64,000 bases of DNA from a bacterium (GTDB taxonomy: Bacteria > Hinthialibacterota > Hinthialibacteria > Hinthialibacterales > Hinthialibacteraceae), in NCBI GenBank assembly GCA_016125385.1, contig WGLV01000013.1, forward strand, positions 120,791 through 184,790, written 5' to 3'. Shown piece by piece: positions 1 through 8,248 of the stretch (positions are counted from its first letter, which is position 1; every line of letters starts with the position of its first letter). A program made the position numbers and the translations under genes. The notes below the pieces were generated by a model. That model made no database searches and was not told the origin of the DNA. It saw only the letters and a program-made list of their open reading frames with translations.

Positions 1-2
1 CG

Positions 3-2459
3 GCGGCGGGCTCGGTGGTGGCCTACTGTCTCTACATTACCGACATCGACCCCATCAAATACAACCTGCTGTTCGAACGCTTTCTCAATCCCGAACGCAT
101 CTCGCCGCCTGATATCGACACCGACTTTTCCGACAAGCGGCGTGAAGAAGTCATCCGCTACGTGCAGGAGAAATACGGTCACGACCGCGTCGCCCAGATC
201 TGCACCTTCGGCACCATCGGCGCCAAAAACGCCGTGCGCGATGTGGCCCGCGTCATGGGCCTGCCCGCCGCCGAGGGCGACCGCATCGCCAAATTGATTC
301 CCGACGGGCTGGGCGTCACGCTCAGTCAGGCCCTGGAAGATGTTCCCGAATTAAAAAAACTGCGCGATCAGGACAGCATCCATCAGGAGTTGTTCCGCCA
401 CGCGCTCGCCGTCGAAGGCATGGTGCGCCAGACCTCGACGCACGCCGCCGGCGTCATCATCGCGCCCGACGCGCTGTACAAGTTCACCCCGCTGATGCGC
501 GGCGCCAACAAAGACGAAGACGTCGCGACCCAGTATGAAATGAAGTCGCTGGAGACCATCGGCCTGCTCAAGATGGACTTTCTCGGCCTCAAAAACCTCT
601 CCGTCATCGACGGCGCGGTCGAGATCATCCGCGAGCGCTACCAGCCCGATTTCGACATCAACGACATCCCGATGGATGACGAAAAGACCTATGAGCTGTT
701 GTGCCGCGCCAAAACCAACGGCGTGTTCCAGCTCGAATCGACCGGCATCAAAGAAGTGTTGCGCAAGCTCGAACCGCGCTATTTCACCGACGTGGTGGCG
801 CTGCTCGCGCTCTACCGCCCCGGCCCGCTGGGCAGCGGCATGGTCGACGACTTCATCAACCGGCGTCACGGGCGCGCCGAGATCGTCTACGACCACCCTT
901 CGCTCGAACCGATTCTGAAAGAGACCTACGGCATCATTCTCTATCAGGAACAGGTCATGCAGATCGCTAATGCCATCGGCGGCTTCACCCTCGGCCAGGC
1001 CGATATCATGCGCCGCGCGATGGGCAAGAAAAAAGAAGACCTGTTGCGCAAGATGGAAGATGAATTCAACGAGGGAGCGAAAAAGAAAAACGTCCCCCTC
1101 GCCACCGCGCAGCGCCTGTGGAACCTGATATTCAAATTCGCGGGCTACGGCTTTAACAAGTCGCACAGCGCCGCCTACGCCGTCGTCACCTACCGCACAG
1201 CCTACTTGAAGGCGAATTTTCCCGACGCGTTTCTCGCCTCGCTGCTCACCACCGATATGGGCGATTCGAACAAGGTGGTGAAATACCGCGGCGACTGCAA
1301 CGATCTGGGCATCGCCCTGCTGCCCCCCGACATCAACGAATCGAACGAAAACTTCACCGCCACCGACGAAGGCATCCGCTTCGGATTGGCGGCCATTAAA
1401 AGCGTGGGCGTGGGCGCGGTGCGCGCCATCATTTACGAGCGCACGCGCAACGGCGCGTTCAAATCACTCGACGATTTCTGCACTCGGCTGGTGGGCGGCG
1501 CCATCACCAAGGCGGTGATCGAGAGCCTGATCCGGGTGGGCGCGTTCGACTCGTTCAACCAGACGCGCGCCACCATGATCGCCGCGTACCCCAACACGCT
1601 GGAACGCATTCAGGGCGAGATGCACGACCGCGCCATCGGACAGGATTCGCTCTTCGGCGATTTCGGCGACGAACCCGAGCCGGATGACGCCCCCGCCGCC
1701 GAAGACCTGCCCGAACTGGAAACGAAGGAAATTCTGAGCGATGAAAAACGCCTGCTGGGCTTCTGGCTCAGCGGCCATCCCCTGATGGATTATCAGGCGG
1801 AGATCGAACTCTTCGCCACCCATCAGGCGGGGCCTCTCAACGAACAGGAAGAACTGGGCGCGGTGAGGCTGCTCGGCATCGTCAATGAACTGAAAAAGAA
1901 GAAAACGCGCAACAACGACCGCATGGCGGTTTTTGTGCTCGCCGACATGAGCGGCGAAGTCGAAGTGGCGGTCATGCCCAACCTGCTTGAAAAATGCGAA
2001 CACCTGTTGAAAGACGATGAGGTCGTCGTGCTGGAGGGTCAGGCCAGCCATCGCGGCGATCAAGTCTCGGTACGCGCCGACCGGCTACTGACGATGGACG
2101 AATGCTGGCGGCAATCGGTGCGCGAGATGCAGCTCTACGTCACCCCGGAACGCTTCGACGAGCAACGCATGATGCAGCTCAAGGGCCGGCTGCTGGGGTC
2201 GAGCGGCTCCGTGCCGGTGGTGATGTTCATCAAGGTTCCTGAACTGGGCACGGTCAAATACGAATTGGAACAGTCGTTCAACATCGAACCCAGCCGCGAC
2301 CTCAAAACCGCGCTGGAAGAGATTCTTGAATCGGGTTCGGTGCGCTTCGCCGGCGGCGGCATGCCGCGCGCCAGCGCGGGCGGCAATGGGCGCGGTTACG
2401 GCAACGGCCGCGGGTATAACGGCGGCCCACGCCGCAATGGCAACGGCGGCAACGGATAA
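3..2459 (+). CDS. dnaE: DNA polymerase III subunit alpha, 5'-truncated by window edge
   Basis: Replicative polymerase catalytic subunit. Only the C-terminal ~818 codons are here; the PHP domain and the start of the palm lie off the window, and frame is open from base 3 (AAGSVVAYC, the family's G-S-x-V-A-Y motif). Numbering from the GTG at 15, PDIDTDF at residues 32-38 carries the two catalytic aspartates and KMDFLGLKN the third. RPGPLGSGMVDDF and GFNKSHSAAYA are classic DnaE family signatures. A helix-hairpin-helix region and an OB fold (roughly 615-690) follow. The last ~35 residues are a Gly/Asn/Arg-rich tail, unusual for DnaE, where the tau-binding C-terminus normally sits. Its stop codon overlaps the next ATG by one base, so the two genes may be translationally coupled. 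Family assignment is very secure. Confidence 0.97.
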   Translation, partial: AAGSVVAYCLYITDIDPIKYNLLFERFLNPERISPPDIDTDFSDKRREEVIRYVQEKYGHDRVAQICTFGTIGAKNAVRDVARVMGLPAAEGDRIAKLIPDGLGVTLSQALEDVPELKKLRDQDSIHQELFRHALAVEGMVRQTSTHAAGVIIAPDALYKFTPLMRGANKDEDVATQYEMKSLETIGLLKMDFLGLKNLSVIDGAVEIIRERYQPDFDINDIPMDDEKTYELLCRAKTNGVFQLESTGIKEVLRKLEPRYFTDVVALLALYRPGPLGSGMVDDFINRRHGRAEIVYDHPSLEPILKETYGIILYQEQVMQIANAIGGFTLGQADIMRRAMGKKKEDLLRKMEDEFNEGAKKKNVPLATAQRLWNLIFKFAGYGFNKSHSAAYAVVTYRTAYLKANFPDAFLASLLTTDMGDSNKVVKYRGDCNDLGIALLPPDINESNENFTATDEGIRFGLAAIKSVGVGAVRAIIYERTRNGAFKSLDDFCTRLVGGAITKAVIESLIRVGAFDSFNQTRATMIAAYPNTLERIQGEMHDRAIGQDSLFGDFGDEPEPDDAPAAEDLPELETKEILSDEKRLLGFWLSGHPLMDYQAEIELFATHQAGPLNEQEELGAVRLLGIVNELKKKKTRNNDRMAVFVLADMSGEVEVAVMPNLLEKCEHLLKDDEVVVLEGQASHRGDQVSVRADRLLTMDECWRQSVREMQLYVTPERFDEQRMMQLKGRLLGSSGSVPVVMFIKVPELGTVKYELEQSFNIEPSRDLKTALEEILESGSVRFAGGGMPRASAGGNGRGYGNGRGYNGGPRRNGNGGNG

Positions 2460-3823
2460 TGCGCGCGGTGCTCGCCCTGACAATCTCTTTCGTTGCGGTG
2501 TGGCTCACCGCCTGCTCATCCAAACCGGATGCGCCCTCCGCTTCCGCGCGATCCAATACCACCTACGTTGAAATCTTTCACGACGTATCACCCGATAAAC
2601 TGAATGGTCTCAGCATTTCGCCCGATTATCTGCGCGACGTATTGCGCATGATCGAACTGGGCGGGCGTAAAACCATCTTCGCCAGCCTGCTCGCCGAATG
2701 GATCAAGCAGGGCGTCATCCCTGACAACGATTCCATCGTTCTCTGCTTCGACGACGGCGAACCGGGCGCACTCGATTACGCGGAACCCATCCTTCGCGAG
2801 TTCGGCATGCAAGCCACGGCGTTCGTGTTCACCAGTGGAATCGATGACGGACGCCCGCGGCACATGGGGTGGGACGATCTGCTTCAGCTCGTCGCGCGCG
2901 GCGCCTGGGAAGTTCACTCCCACAGCCATACGCACCCCATTCTGTACCAGCAGAGCGATGACGCGATTCGAGAGGAGCTGATCACCTCGCTCGACAGGCT
3001 TCAGCGCCACGATCTCGCGTTATACGCTCCCCTGTTCGCGTATCCCAGCGGGACCAACGACCCGCGCGTTCAACAGGCGGTTCGCGACGCGGGGTATTTC
3101 GCCGCCTTCAAAGCCGGCCCCATCCCCTCCGCCACGTCCGGCGCCGACCTCTTCGCGATTCCCCGCAATACCATCACCCAGTTTTACGATCAGGATTTAA
3201 TCTGCCGCAAGCTCGGAGTCGATCTGAAAGAAATCCGCAAAAAACTCATCATTCTTGAAGAATCGGAAGGCTCATTCGACGGCGGCTGGAGCCAGATCCA
3301 GTGCACTCCCGACGCGCCTCGCGGCCAGCATGGCAAAGGGTACGCCGCGTCAAAAGCCGGGAACGCAAAATGGCAAGTGGAAATCGAAATTCAGGAGGCG
3401 GGATTTTATGCGATCGGTATCTGGCTTCCCCCGATCGGCATGAAAGACGCTCCCTTTGAACTGCGCATTCAGCAAGAAGGTCTGGACGGCTCGTTCAAAA
3501 ACGAATCGCTCCCCGGCGTTCGGAACGGCTGGAACCGGCTTGGCGGCCTCGACCTGAATGCCGGAAAACTCACGCTATCCATACAATCGCTTGGCGAACA
3601 GCCTCTCATACTCGACGCCGTTCGCCTCATGCGAACGGAAGAGCCGCGCCCCCGGAGGCGGCTTCTCAATAATCACAACCCCGCGCTCCGCCGCACCACG
3701 CGCATCGTTTCTTCATGCCGTGCGGCGACTTTCTCCATCGCGGCGGCCAGATATCTCGCCGCGCCCTCGGGATCGCGATACGCCTTCATCACCCGATCGG
3801 CGATTTGCGAGCCTTCGGTTTGA
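2459..3823 (+). CDS. Polysaccharide deacetylase (NodB-fold) lipoprotein, 3' end probably frameshifted
   Basis: Predicted envelope-anchored carbohydrate esterase family 4-type enzyme removing N- or O-acetyl groups from a glycan. The N-terminus is a lipoprotein signal with lipobox LTAC (Cys19). The NodB domain shows the metal/catalytic motif FDDG (97-100) and HSHSHTHP (153-160). From about residue 265 a beta-rich accessory domain of the carbohydrate-binding type follows (GGWSQIQC onward). The final ~55 residues after TEEPRPRRR are antisense to the neighbouring gene and look spurious. Adding one C to the C5 run at 3649-3653 would give the ending EEPRPPEAASQ with a stop at 3670-3672, directly abutting the convergent gene's stop. 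I therefore infer a one-base error or mutation. The start overlaps the dnaE stop by one base. Confidence 0.85.
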   Translation: MRAVLALTISFVAVWLTACSSKPDAPSASARSNTTYVEIFHDVSPDKLNGLSISPDYLRDVLRMIELGGRKTIFASLLAEWIKQGVIPDNDSIVLCFDDGEPGALDYAEPILREFGMQATAFVFTSGIDDGRPRHMGWDDLLQLVARGAWEVHSHSHTHPILYQQSDDAIREELITSLDRLQRHDLALYAPLFAYPSGTNDPRVQQAVRDAGYFAAFKAGPIPSATSGADLFAIPRNTITQFYDQDLICRKLGVDLKEIRKKLIILEESEGSFDGGWSQIQCTPDAPRGQHGKGYAASKAGNAKWQVEIEIQEAGFYAIGIWLPPIGMKDAPFELRIQQEGLDGSFKNESLPGVRNGWNRLGGLDLNAGKLTLSIQSLGEQPLILDAVRLMRTEEPRPRRRLLNNHNPALRRTTRIVSSCRAATFSIAAARYLAAPSGSRYAFITRSAICEPSV

Positions 3824-4536
3824 TCGATTTCAAACACCCAGTCATCCAGCCCAATGTCGTAATACATTTGTCCCTTGATGGTGTCTTCGGGCTGCCGAAC
3901 GTATAAACATGGCGTTCCCTGCGACGCCGCGATGATGGGTGAATGACACTCAAGGCTGATTACGGCGAACGCGCGGCGATATACCGACGCCGCTTCATTG
4001 GGAAGCCAGTACGTCTCTCTCAGCACGACGTGATCTTTCACGTCATCGGGCAGCGGATCGAACAGCAGCGGACGCAGCAGATCGATCTGGTAGGTCATTT
4101 CCGGACAAAGCAAAACCCGGCCGCCCGTTTCACGCACCCAGCGGACGATCGCCTCGCGCAGTTTGGCGTGATCGATTTCTTTATACTTTTCATTCACCGT
4201 CATGACCTGGTGAATTTTTTCGTCGCTCCAGTTCACCTTTTTCAACAGATGGTACGGCGTATACCGAAGGCGGGGCACAACGCAGACAAAGCGCTTCTCG
4301 CCAAGTTGATTGCGTTTTAGAAAATCGGCGGCTCGTTCTTCATCAAGCGACGTCATAGCGAACACCGCATCGGGAGTAAAACCGAGCTCGGCCGCCTTGA
4401 CGCCCGCTTCGTTCAGATTGGCTACCGATTTCGTTTCACGGCAATACACGAACGACGCGCCATCCAGCAGAGCGCGCAGGTCCTCCGATACGCTCGACGC
4501 CGTCACGCCATAAACGCCGTACGGTTTACCCGTCAC
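3673..4536 (-). CDS. Polysaccharide pyruvyl transferase family protein, C-terminal part of a frameshifted gene
   Basis: C-terminal two-thirds of a polysaccharide pyruvyl transferase-like (CsaB/WcaK family) protein. These enzymes transfer a pyruvate ketal from PEP to surface polysaccharides, or serve as related GT-B folds. The fragment starts at GKPYGVYGVTASS, the family's conserved second strand. It continues with RETKSV and CVVPRLRY, then a typical C-terminal SLECHSPIIAASQGTP stretch lining the active site. It lacks the N-terminal Rossmann half, which is encoded immediately upstream in another frame (4526-4936). The GTG start at 4536 is only the first available codon, not a convincing initiation site, and no Shine-Dalgarno sequence is visible. 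Read with the upstream fragment it makes one full-length protein of about 420 residues. Confidence 0.8.
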   Translation of the reverse strand: MTGKPYGVYGVTASSVSEDLRALLDGASFVYCRETKSVANLNEAGVKAAELGFTPDAVFAMTSLDEERAADFLKRNQLGEKRFVCVVPRLRYTPYHLLKKVNWSDEKIHQVMTVNEKYKEIDHAKLREAIVRWVRETGGRVLLCPEMTYQIDLLRPLLFDPLPDDVKDHVVLRETYWLPNEAASVYRRAFAVISLECHSPIIAASQGTPCLYVRQPEDTIKGQMYYDIGLDDWVFEIDQTEGSQIADRVMKAYRDPEGAARYLAAAMEKVAARHEETMRVVRRSAGL

Positions 4537-4936
4537 GCCATGCCGTCATCTGGCGCTGGGCGATCACGCCCGGCCCTGAACCGTGCAAAAAGAGATCGGC
4601 TCGTTCCCACGCCCGGCTGAGTTCATTCGACGCCGGCTTTCCATCACCGCCAACGGAGCCGTACACGATCTCAACATCTGGAAAATCGGCGGCGATCATG
4701 GCGGTTTCATCTTCGCCCGCGTCGGCGGGCCAGAAGATCACTCTCGCGTCCGGCGCATACCGGCGCAACAGCGCCAGCATCCCCAGCGTATGCGCCACGT
4801 CGCCGATGTTGATGCGCTGCCATCCCGAACGAAGAAGAATGGTTCCAGCAGCCTCCGCCGAGCGGGCGGCTCCGCCGCTGAACCCCGACGCCGCGATGAA
4901 CTGAAGAAACGTTCTTCGTTGTATAAACCCGTTCAT
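4526..4936 (-). CDS. Tat-signal polysaccharide pyruvyl transferase, N-terminal part of a frameshifted gene
   Basis: N-terminal part of the same pyruvyl transferase-like gene as 3673-4536. I chose the ATG at 4936 because it places the twin-arginine motif QRRTFLQ at residues 6-12, followed by a short hydrophobic stretch and ARSAEAAG. That fits Tat export, and a tatA gene exists in this window. The mature part begins LLRSGWQRINIGD, the family's N-terminal glycine-rich strand, and ends FLHGSGPGVIAQRQM. The frame then breaks at a GGG run (4529-4531, minus strand). Removing one G restores AWRDGKPYGVYG, joining perfectly to the downstream fragment. An exported member of this normally cytoplasmic family is unusual. 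The Tat assignment is moderate, the family assignment good. Confidence 0.75.
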   Translation of the reverse strand: MNGFIQRRTFLQFIAASGFSGGAARSAEAAGTILLRSGWQRINIGDVAHTLGMLALLRRYAPDARVIFWPADAGEDETAMIAADFPDVEIVYGSVGGDGKPASNELSRAWERADLFLHGSGPGVIAQRQMTAWRDG

Positions 4937-4995
4937 CCGATCGCTCACTTTCGTATGGATTTCAGACTGCATTACACGCCGCTGATGCACGCGCC

Positions 4996-5229
4996 ATGAA
5001 CGTGTACAATACGCCCATGCCCTGGTTAACCATTACGTGCCCATATTGCGCCGCGACGATTCCCTTGAGCGCCGACCGTTGTCCCCGGTGCCGCTCGATC
5101 ATTCCCCATGAAGCGGGCGATCGGGTGCGCAACCGATTTTTCGCTTCGCTGATCGCCCTGTTCTTCTTACTCGTTCTTCTCGTTCTCGGCGGGTGCGGCT
5201 GGCTGTTCTACAACTGGTTCACCGGCTGA
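4996..5229 (+). CDS. Small zinc-ribbon membrane protein
   Basis: A 77-residue protein with two CxxC knuckles (CPYC and CPRC) forming a zinc ribbon near the N-terminus. One strong membrane segment follows (about residues 50-73, FFASLIALFFLLVLLVLGG), with a very short tail. Such single-pass zinc-ribbon proteins are common and mostly uncharacterised; no function can be assigned. It is divergent from the pyruvyl transferase gene, and its last 63 bases overlap the 3' end of the convergent gene at 5167-6918. The ATG at 5017 (MPWLTITC) is an alternative start that sits closer to the first knuckle. Coding status is supported by the intact Cys pairs and hydrophobic segment. Confidence 0.6.
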   Translation: MNVYNTPMPWLTITCPYCAATIPLSADRCPRCRSIIPHEAGDRVRNRFFASLIALFFLLVLLVLGGCGWLFYNWFTG

Positions 5230-6918
5230 TCCGCTCACTCCGATTTTCAATTCACCACGCCGATACCGCACGCGGGCGCCCTGGGGCATGACGATCGCCT
5301 GAATAAAACCGTTACGGCTCAACTGCAGCGCGGCGCTGGCGCCTTCGACCACCGCGACGGCGCTTTTGTCGGGCGCACCGCGCCACTCAGATGCGTTTAC
5401 GTCATAACGAATCTCCGCCTGATATGACGGCCAGCCCGCTTTTACCGGATGCTCAGGCGTCGGGGCGTAATTCAGATCGATGAAGTCAACTCGGCCGAAG
5501 CGATCCATCAGAAGGAGTTGATTCGACGCGGGGTCGAGCGCGAGGTCCTGCATAACCGGGCGTTTTGGATCCCAGAAGGGCGACAGCTCGCGCTTGAAGA
5601 CCGATGGATCGTGGTAATATACCCCCCCGTTGCTGGCGAGAATCGTACACCCCATCGTCTCTTCATCCATCAACATCGCCATCGCCGCATCGTCCTGCTT
5701 CCACAACGCGGGATACAACGGCCTCAGAAAGCGCCACCGCCCCCCCGCCTCGCGGATGTATTCTTCCACCTCGGCGTCGCCGCGAAGCAGGTAGACGCGG
5801 TCGCCAGCGCGATTGAGAGCCAGATCGGCGTATCGCGACGCGGTCGCCGGGCCAAAGCGTTCAACCGCCTCGCCGGGCGCGTGAATTTCAACCTCGGGCG
5901 TTTCGTTCAGCACGGCCGCCACACCTTCGGAATTCACCGAAAGCGCGCTGAACGGCGCATCGGCCTTGATCCGCTCGGTCAGCGATTCGCCTTTCATGAG
6001 TAACACGCGGCGATCGGTCAGAATGTATAGCGATTGCGATTCGGGCTGGACGCAAAAATCCAACGCCGCTTCGCCCGAGACCAGCTGGATCTGAGCGCCA
6101 TAACAGATCGTCATAAAAAACAGTGGAGGCTGTTCTTCATACTCATCACGCATAGCCTTGATAAAACGCGTTTTATCGAGATGACGCCATTGCATGCGCG
6201 TGTAGCCAACCGCCTCGCTCCAACGCCCCGCGTCCAGCATCTCTCTGACCGCCCGGGCCGTCTCCTCACAGCCAAGCGGCGCGTATCCCGCCGCGAAGGC
6301 CTGCTCCGCGGCGTCGCGCGGGTCGCCATCGTACTCGAACAACATCCAGGCGCGCACGCCGTGCGCCGCCATCATCGTGACCGCGAGCATGGCCAGCGCC
6401 ACGCGCGCGTTTTTGCCTCGAAGGCGATCCAAGCCGTCGCCGCCCGCAAGCCAGAACCCCAGCGGCAAAGCGGCCGAGGCGATCGCCGCCGGTCCCCACC
6501 ACACGATCGCGAACGGCTTGTCCAGCAGATGATTCACGCCCGCATGCAGGGCCAGCGCCAGCCCGAATAATCCGGCGCCGAACAGACACAGAACTGAATA
6601 CGCGGGGGCGCGTTCAAAGGGCCGCGCGCTTTCGCTCACCGCCGCCGCGATCAGCCCAGCCGCCGCCACGGCGGCCACGGCGCCCAGCGTCCAGACCAGA
6701 CCCCACACGGATGTGAAAGCGCTCGCCGCCAGCCAGAGAGACAATCCCGCCGCCGCCGCCAGTGTCATCCGCATCCAGCGAGGCGGAATCCAACCATTGC
6801 CCGCCGCCAGCATGACGAACGCCAGCGCCTCCGCCTTCGCCCATTCCCACCGGAAGAGCGCGGCGACCGCACCCAACGCCAGCGCGATCCATAAAATGAC
6901 GTAGCGCGCGCGGTTCAT
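5167..6918 (-). CDS. Multi-pass membrane protein with beta-propeller-like C-terminal domain
   Basis: Uncharacterised 583-residue protein. The N-terminal ~195 residues hold about seven hydrophobic segments. Residues ~200-560 are soluble, with repeated strand-like units such as SLYILTDRRVLLM, DRVYLLRG and NQLLLMDRFGRVDFID, spaced like WD/NHL-type propeller blades. The tail is Pro/Glu-rich and disordered. The start ATG overlaps the stop codon of the upstream O-antigen ligase gene (ATGA at 6915-6918), indicating translational coupling. The two products probably act together at the inner membrane in surface-glycan assembly. No enzyme motif is visible. The propeller call rests on pattern only. Confidence 0.75.
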   Translation of the reverse strand: MNRARYVILWIALALGAVAALFRWEWAKAEALAFVMLAAGNGWIPPRWMRMTLAAAAGLSLWLAASAFTSVWGLVWTLGAVAAVAAAGLIAAAVSESARPFERAPAYSVLCLFGAGLFGLALALHAGVNHLLDKPFAIVWWGPAAIASAALPLGFWLAGGDGLDRLRGKNARVALAMLAVTMMAAHGVRAWMLFEYDGDPRDAAEQAFAAGYAPLGCEETARAVREMLDAGRWSEAVGYTRMQWRHLDKTRFIKAMRDEYEEQPPLFFMTICYGAQIQLVSGEAALDFCVQPESQSLYILTDRRVLLMKGESLTERIKADAPFSALSVNSEGVAAVLNETPEVEIHAPGEAVERFGPATASRYADLALNRAGDRVYLLRGDAEVEEYIREAGGRWRFLRPLYPALWKQDDAAMAMLMDEETMGCTILASNGGVYYHDPSVFKRELSPFWDPKRPVMQDLALDPASNQLLLMDRFGRVDFIDLNYAPTPEHPVKAGWPSYQAEIRYDVNASEWRGAPDKSAVAVVEGASAALQLSRNGFIQAIVMPQGARVRYRRGELKIGVSGSAGEPVVEQPAAPAENEKNE

Positions 6919-8192
6919 GATGAACCTTCTCGTTCGGCGCGATGCTCGGCGATGAAAATCAGCCCCAGCATGGCCAGAAACAGGTTGCCCTGCGTGATGG
7001 AGAACATGAATAACTGATGCGTCATCAGCCCCAACCCGCCCGCCGCCAGCGCGGCGCGCTCAACCGGAGGGCATCGGCGAATCAACCCACCCGCGATCCA
7101 CGCCAGCCAGATCAGCGCGAACAATCCCGGCAATCCGCTTGATAACAAAAGCGCGAGGTACAGGCTATGCGGACCCCATTGCGACAGTGGCAGGTGCGTC
7201 TCGGGCGCGGTGGCGATCCAGTTATTGAGGCGGTCCTGCAGAATGGGGCCCATCCCTTCGCCGAAATACGGCAAGGCGTGCGCCGTGCTGTCGAGCAGCC
7301 CCGACCAGATGAACAACCGGGAATCGCCGCCCGTGGCTGACGCCCCGCTGAAGAGTTCCATAAAGCGCGGCCCCACCCAGGGCAGCGTGGCGATCATCCC
7401 CAACGCCGCCAGCCCCGCGAACGCGAGACACACGCGGCGTTGCGCCGAATCGCCCCATACGAAATACACCACGCCGCAGACGGCCAGCCCGAGACAGGCC
7501 GCTCGCGACATCGACAACAGCGCGGCGCCGCAAACGCCCGCCGTCGCAGCACCCGTGAGGATGGATTGCCATTTCGCCCGGCTTCGTGACGCCAGCCATG
7601 CCAGCAGCGGGACGCCCAGCACGGCGTACGCGCCTAACTGGTTGGGGTGATCGAAAGCGGCGTGAATGCGCGGCAGACCATCGCCGCCGCCGGATAGCAG
7701 CCATTGCTGAACCGCTTTGCCACAGAGATAGAAATTGCCCGCCACGAACGCCCCCCCCAGCCAGCCAACATGAAGCCGCCCCCAGGGCAGATCGCAGAGA
7801 ATCAGGTAAAACAACACATAGCAGAGCAGTTCAAGGCTTTCGGTCAGCGCCTGATACCCGTCGATCGACGCCGCGCCGCCCAGAATCGAGCACACCAGCA
7901 GAAACACGAGCGGCTCCAGACAGCGGGCTTCCGCCCAGGGTTTGCGCTCGCCGCGCCGCCAGAAAAACCAGGTCAGAAATAGCAGGGGGAACATCTTGTA
8001 AGCGTCGTGACCGGTGGTAAACCGATAAAATCCCAGATCGACCTGAAAGCGCCCGGCAGGGATGAAAAAACAGACCGCCGCCAGTTCCAGATTCAGCAGC
8101 GTCAACCAAATGCTGTACGGCTTTCCAGTCTTTGGGGATTCATTCATGATCGATTCATTGTTTAATGAAAATCGCCGGATCGCGCCCGTCAT
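6915..8192 (-). CDS. O-antigen ligase / polymerase family (Wzy_C) membrane protein
   Basis: Inner-membrane polytopic protein of the O-antigen ligase superfamily, which transfers or polymerises undecaprenyl-linked glycan on the periplasmic face. About 11-12 hydrophobic segments are visible. The hallmark FDHPNQLGAY (180-189) is the conserved motif preceding the Wzy_C core, and SMSRAACLGL matches the next conserved helix. A large periplasmic loop with HLPLSQWGPHSLYLALL carries the conserved H-x6-L type residues. The start is uncertain: ATG at 8192 has no clear ribosome site, and ATG at 8147 (MNESPKTG) is equally plausible. The gene overlaps the next one by ATGA. Ligase versus polymerase versus glycosylation ligase cannot be decided from sequence. 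Confidence 0.85.
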   Translation of the reverse strand: MTGAIRRFSLNNESIMNESPKTGKPYSIWLTLLNLELAAVCFFIPAGRFQVDLGFYRFTTGHDAYKMFPLLFLTWFFWRRGERKPWAEARCLEPLVFLLVCSILGGAASIDGYQALTESLELLCYVLFYLILCDLPWGRLHVGWLGGAFVAGNFYLCGKAVQQWLLSGGGDGLPRIHAAFDHPNQLGAYAVLGVPLLAWLASRSRAKWQSILTGAATAGVCGAALLSMSRAACLGLAVCGVVYFVWGDSAQRRVCLAFAGLAALGMIATLPWVGPRFMELFSGASATGGDSRLFIWSGLLDSTAHALPYFGEGMGPILQDRLNNWIATAPETHLPLSQWGPHSLYLALLLSSGLPGLFALIWLAWIAGGLIRRCPPVERAALAAGGLGLMTHQLFMFSITQGNLFLAMLGLIFIAEHRAEREGSS

Positions 8193-8248
8193 GATCCATC
8201 GGGTTCCATTGTCATGATAAACGCCGCCGCAGGCAATCCAGAGATTTT

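Noticed and set aside
351..1166. Long minus-strand open frame antisense to dnaE
   Set aside because: It is a codon-bias shadow of a certain gene and its translation has no recognisable domain.
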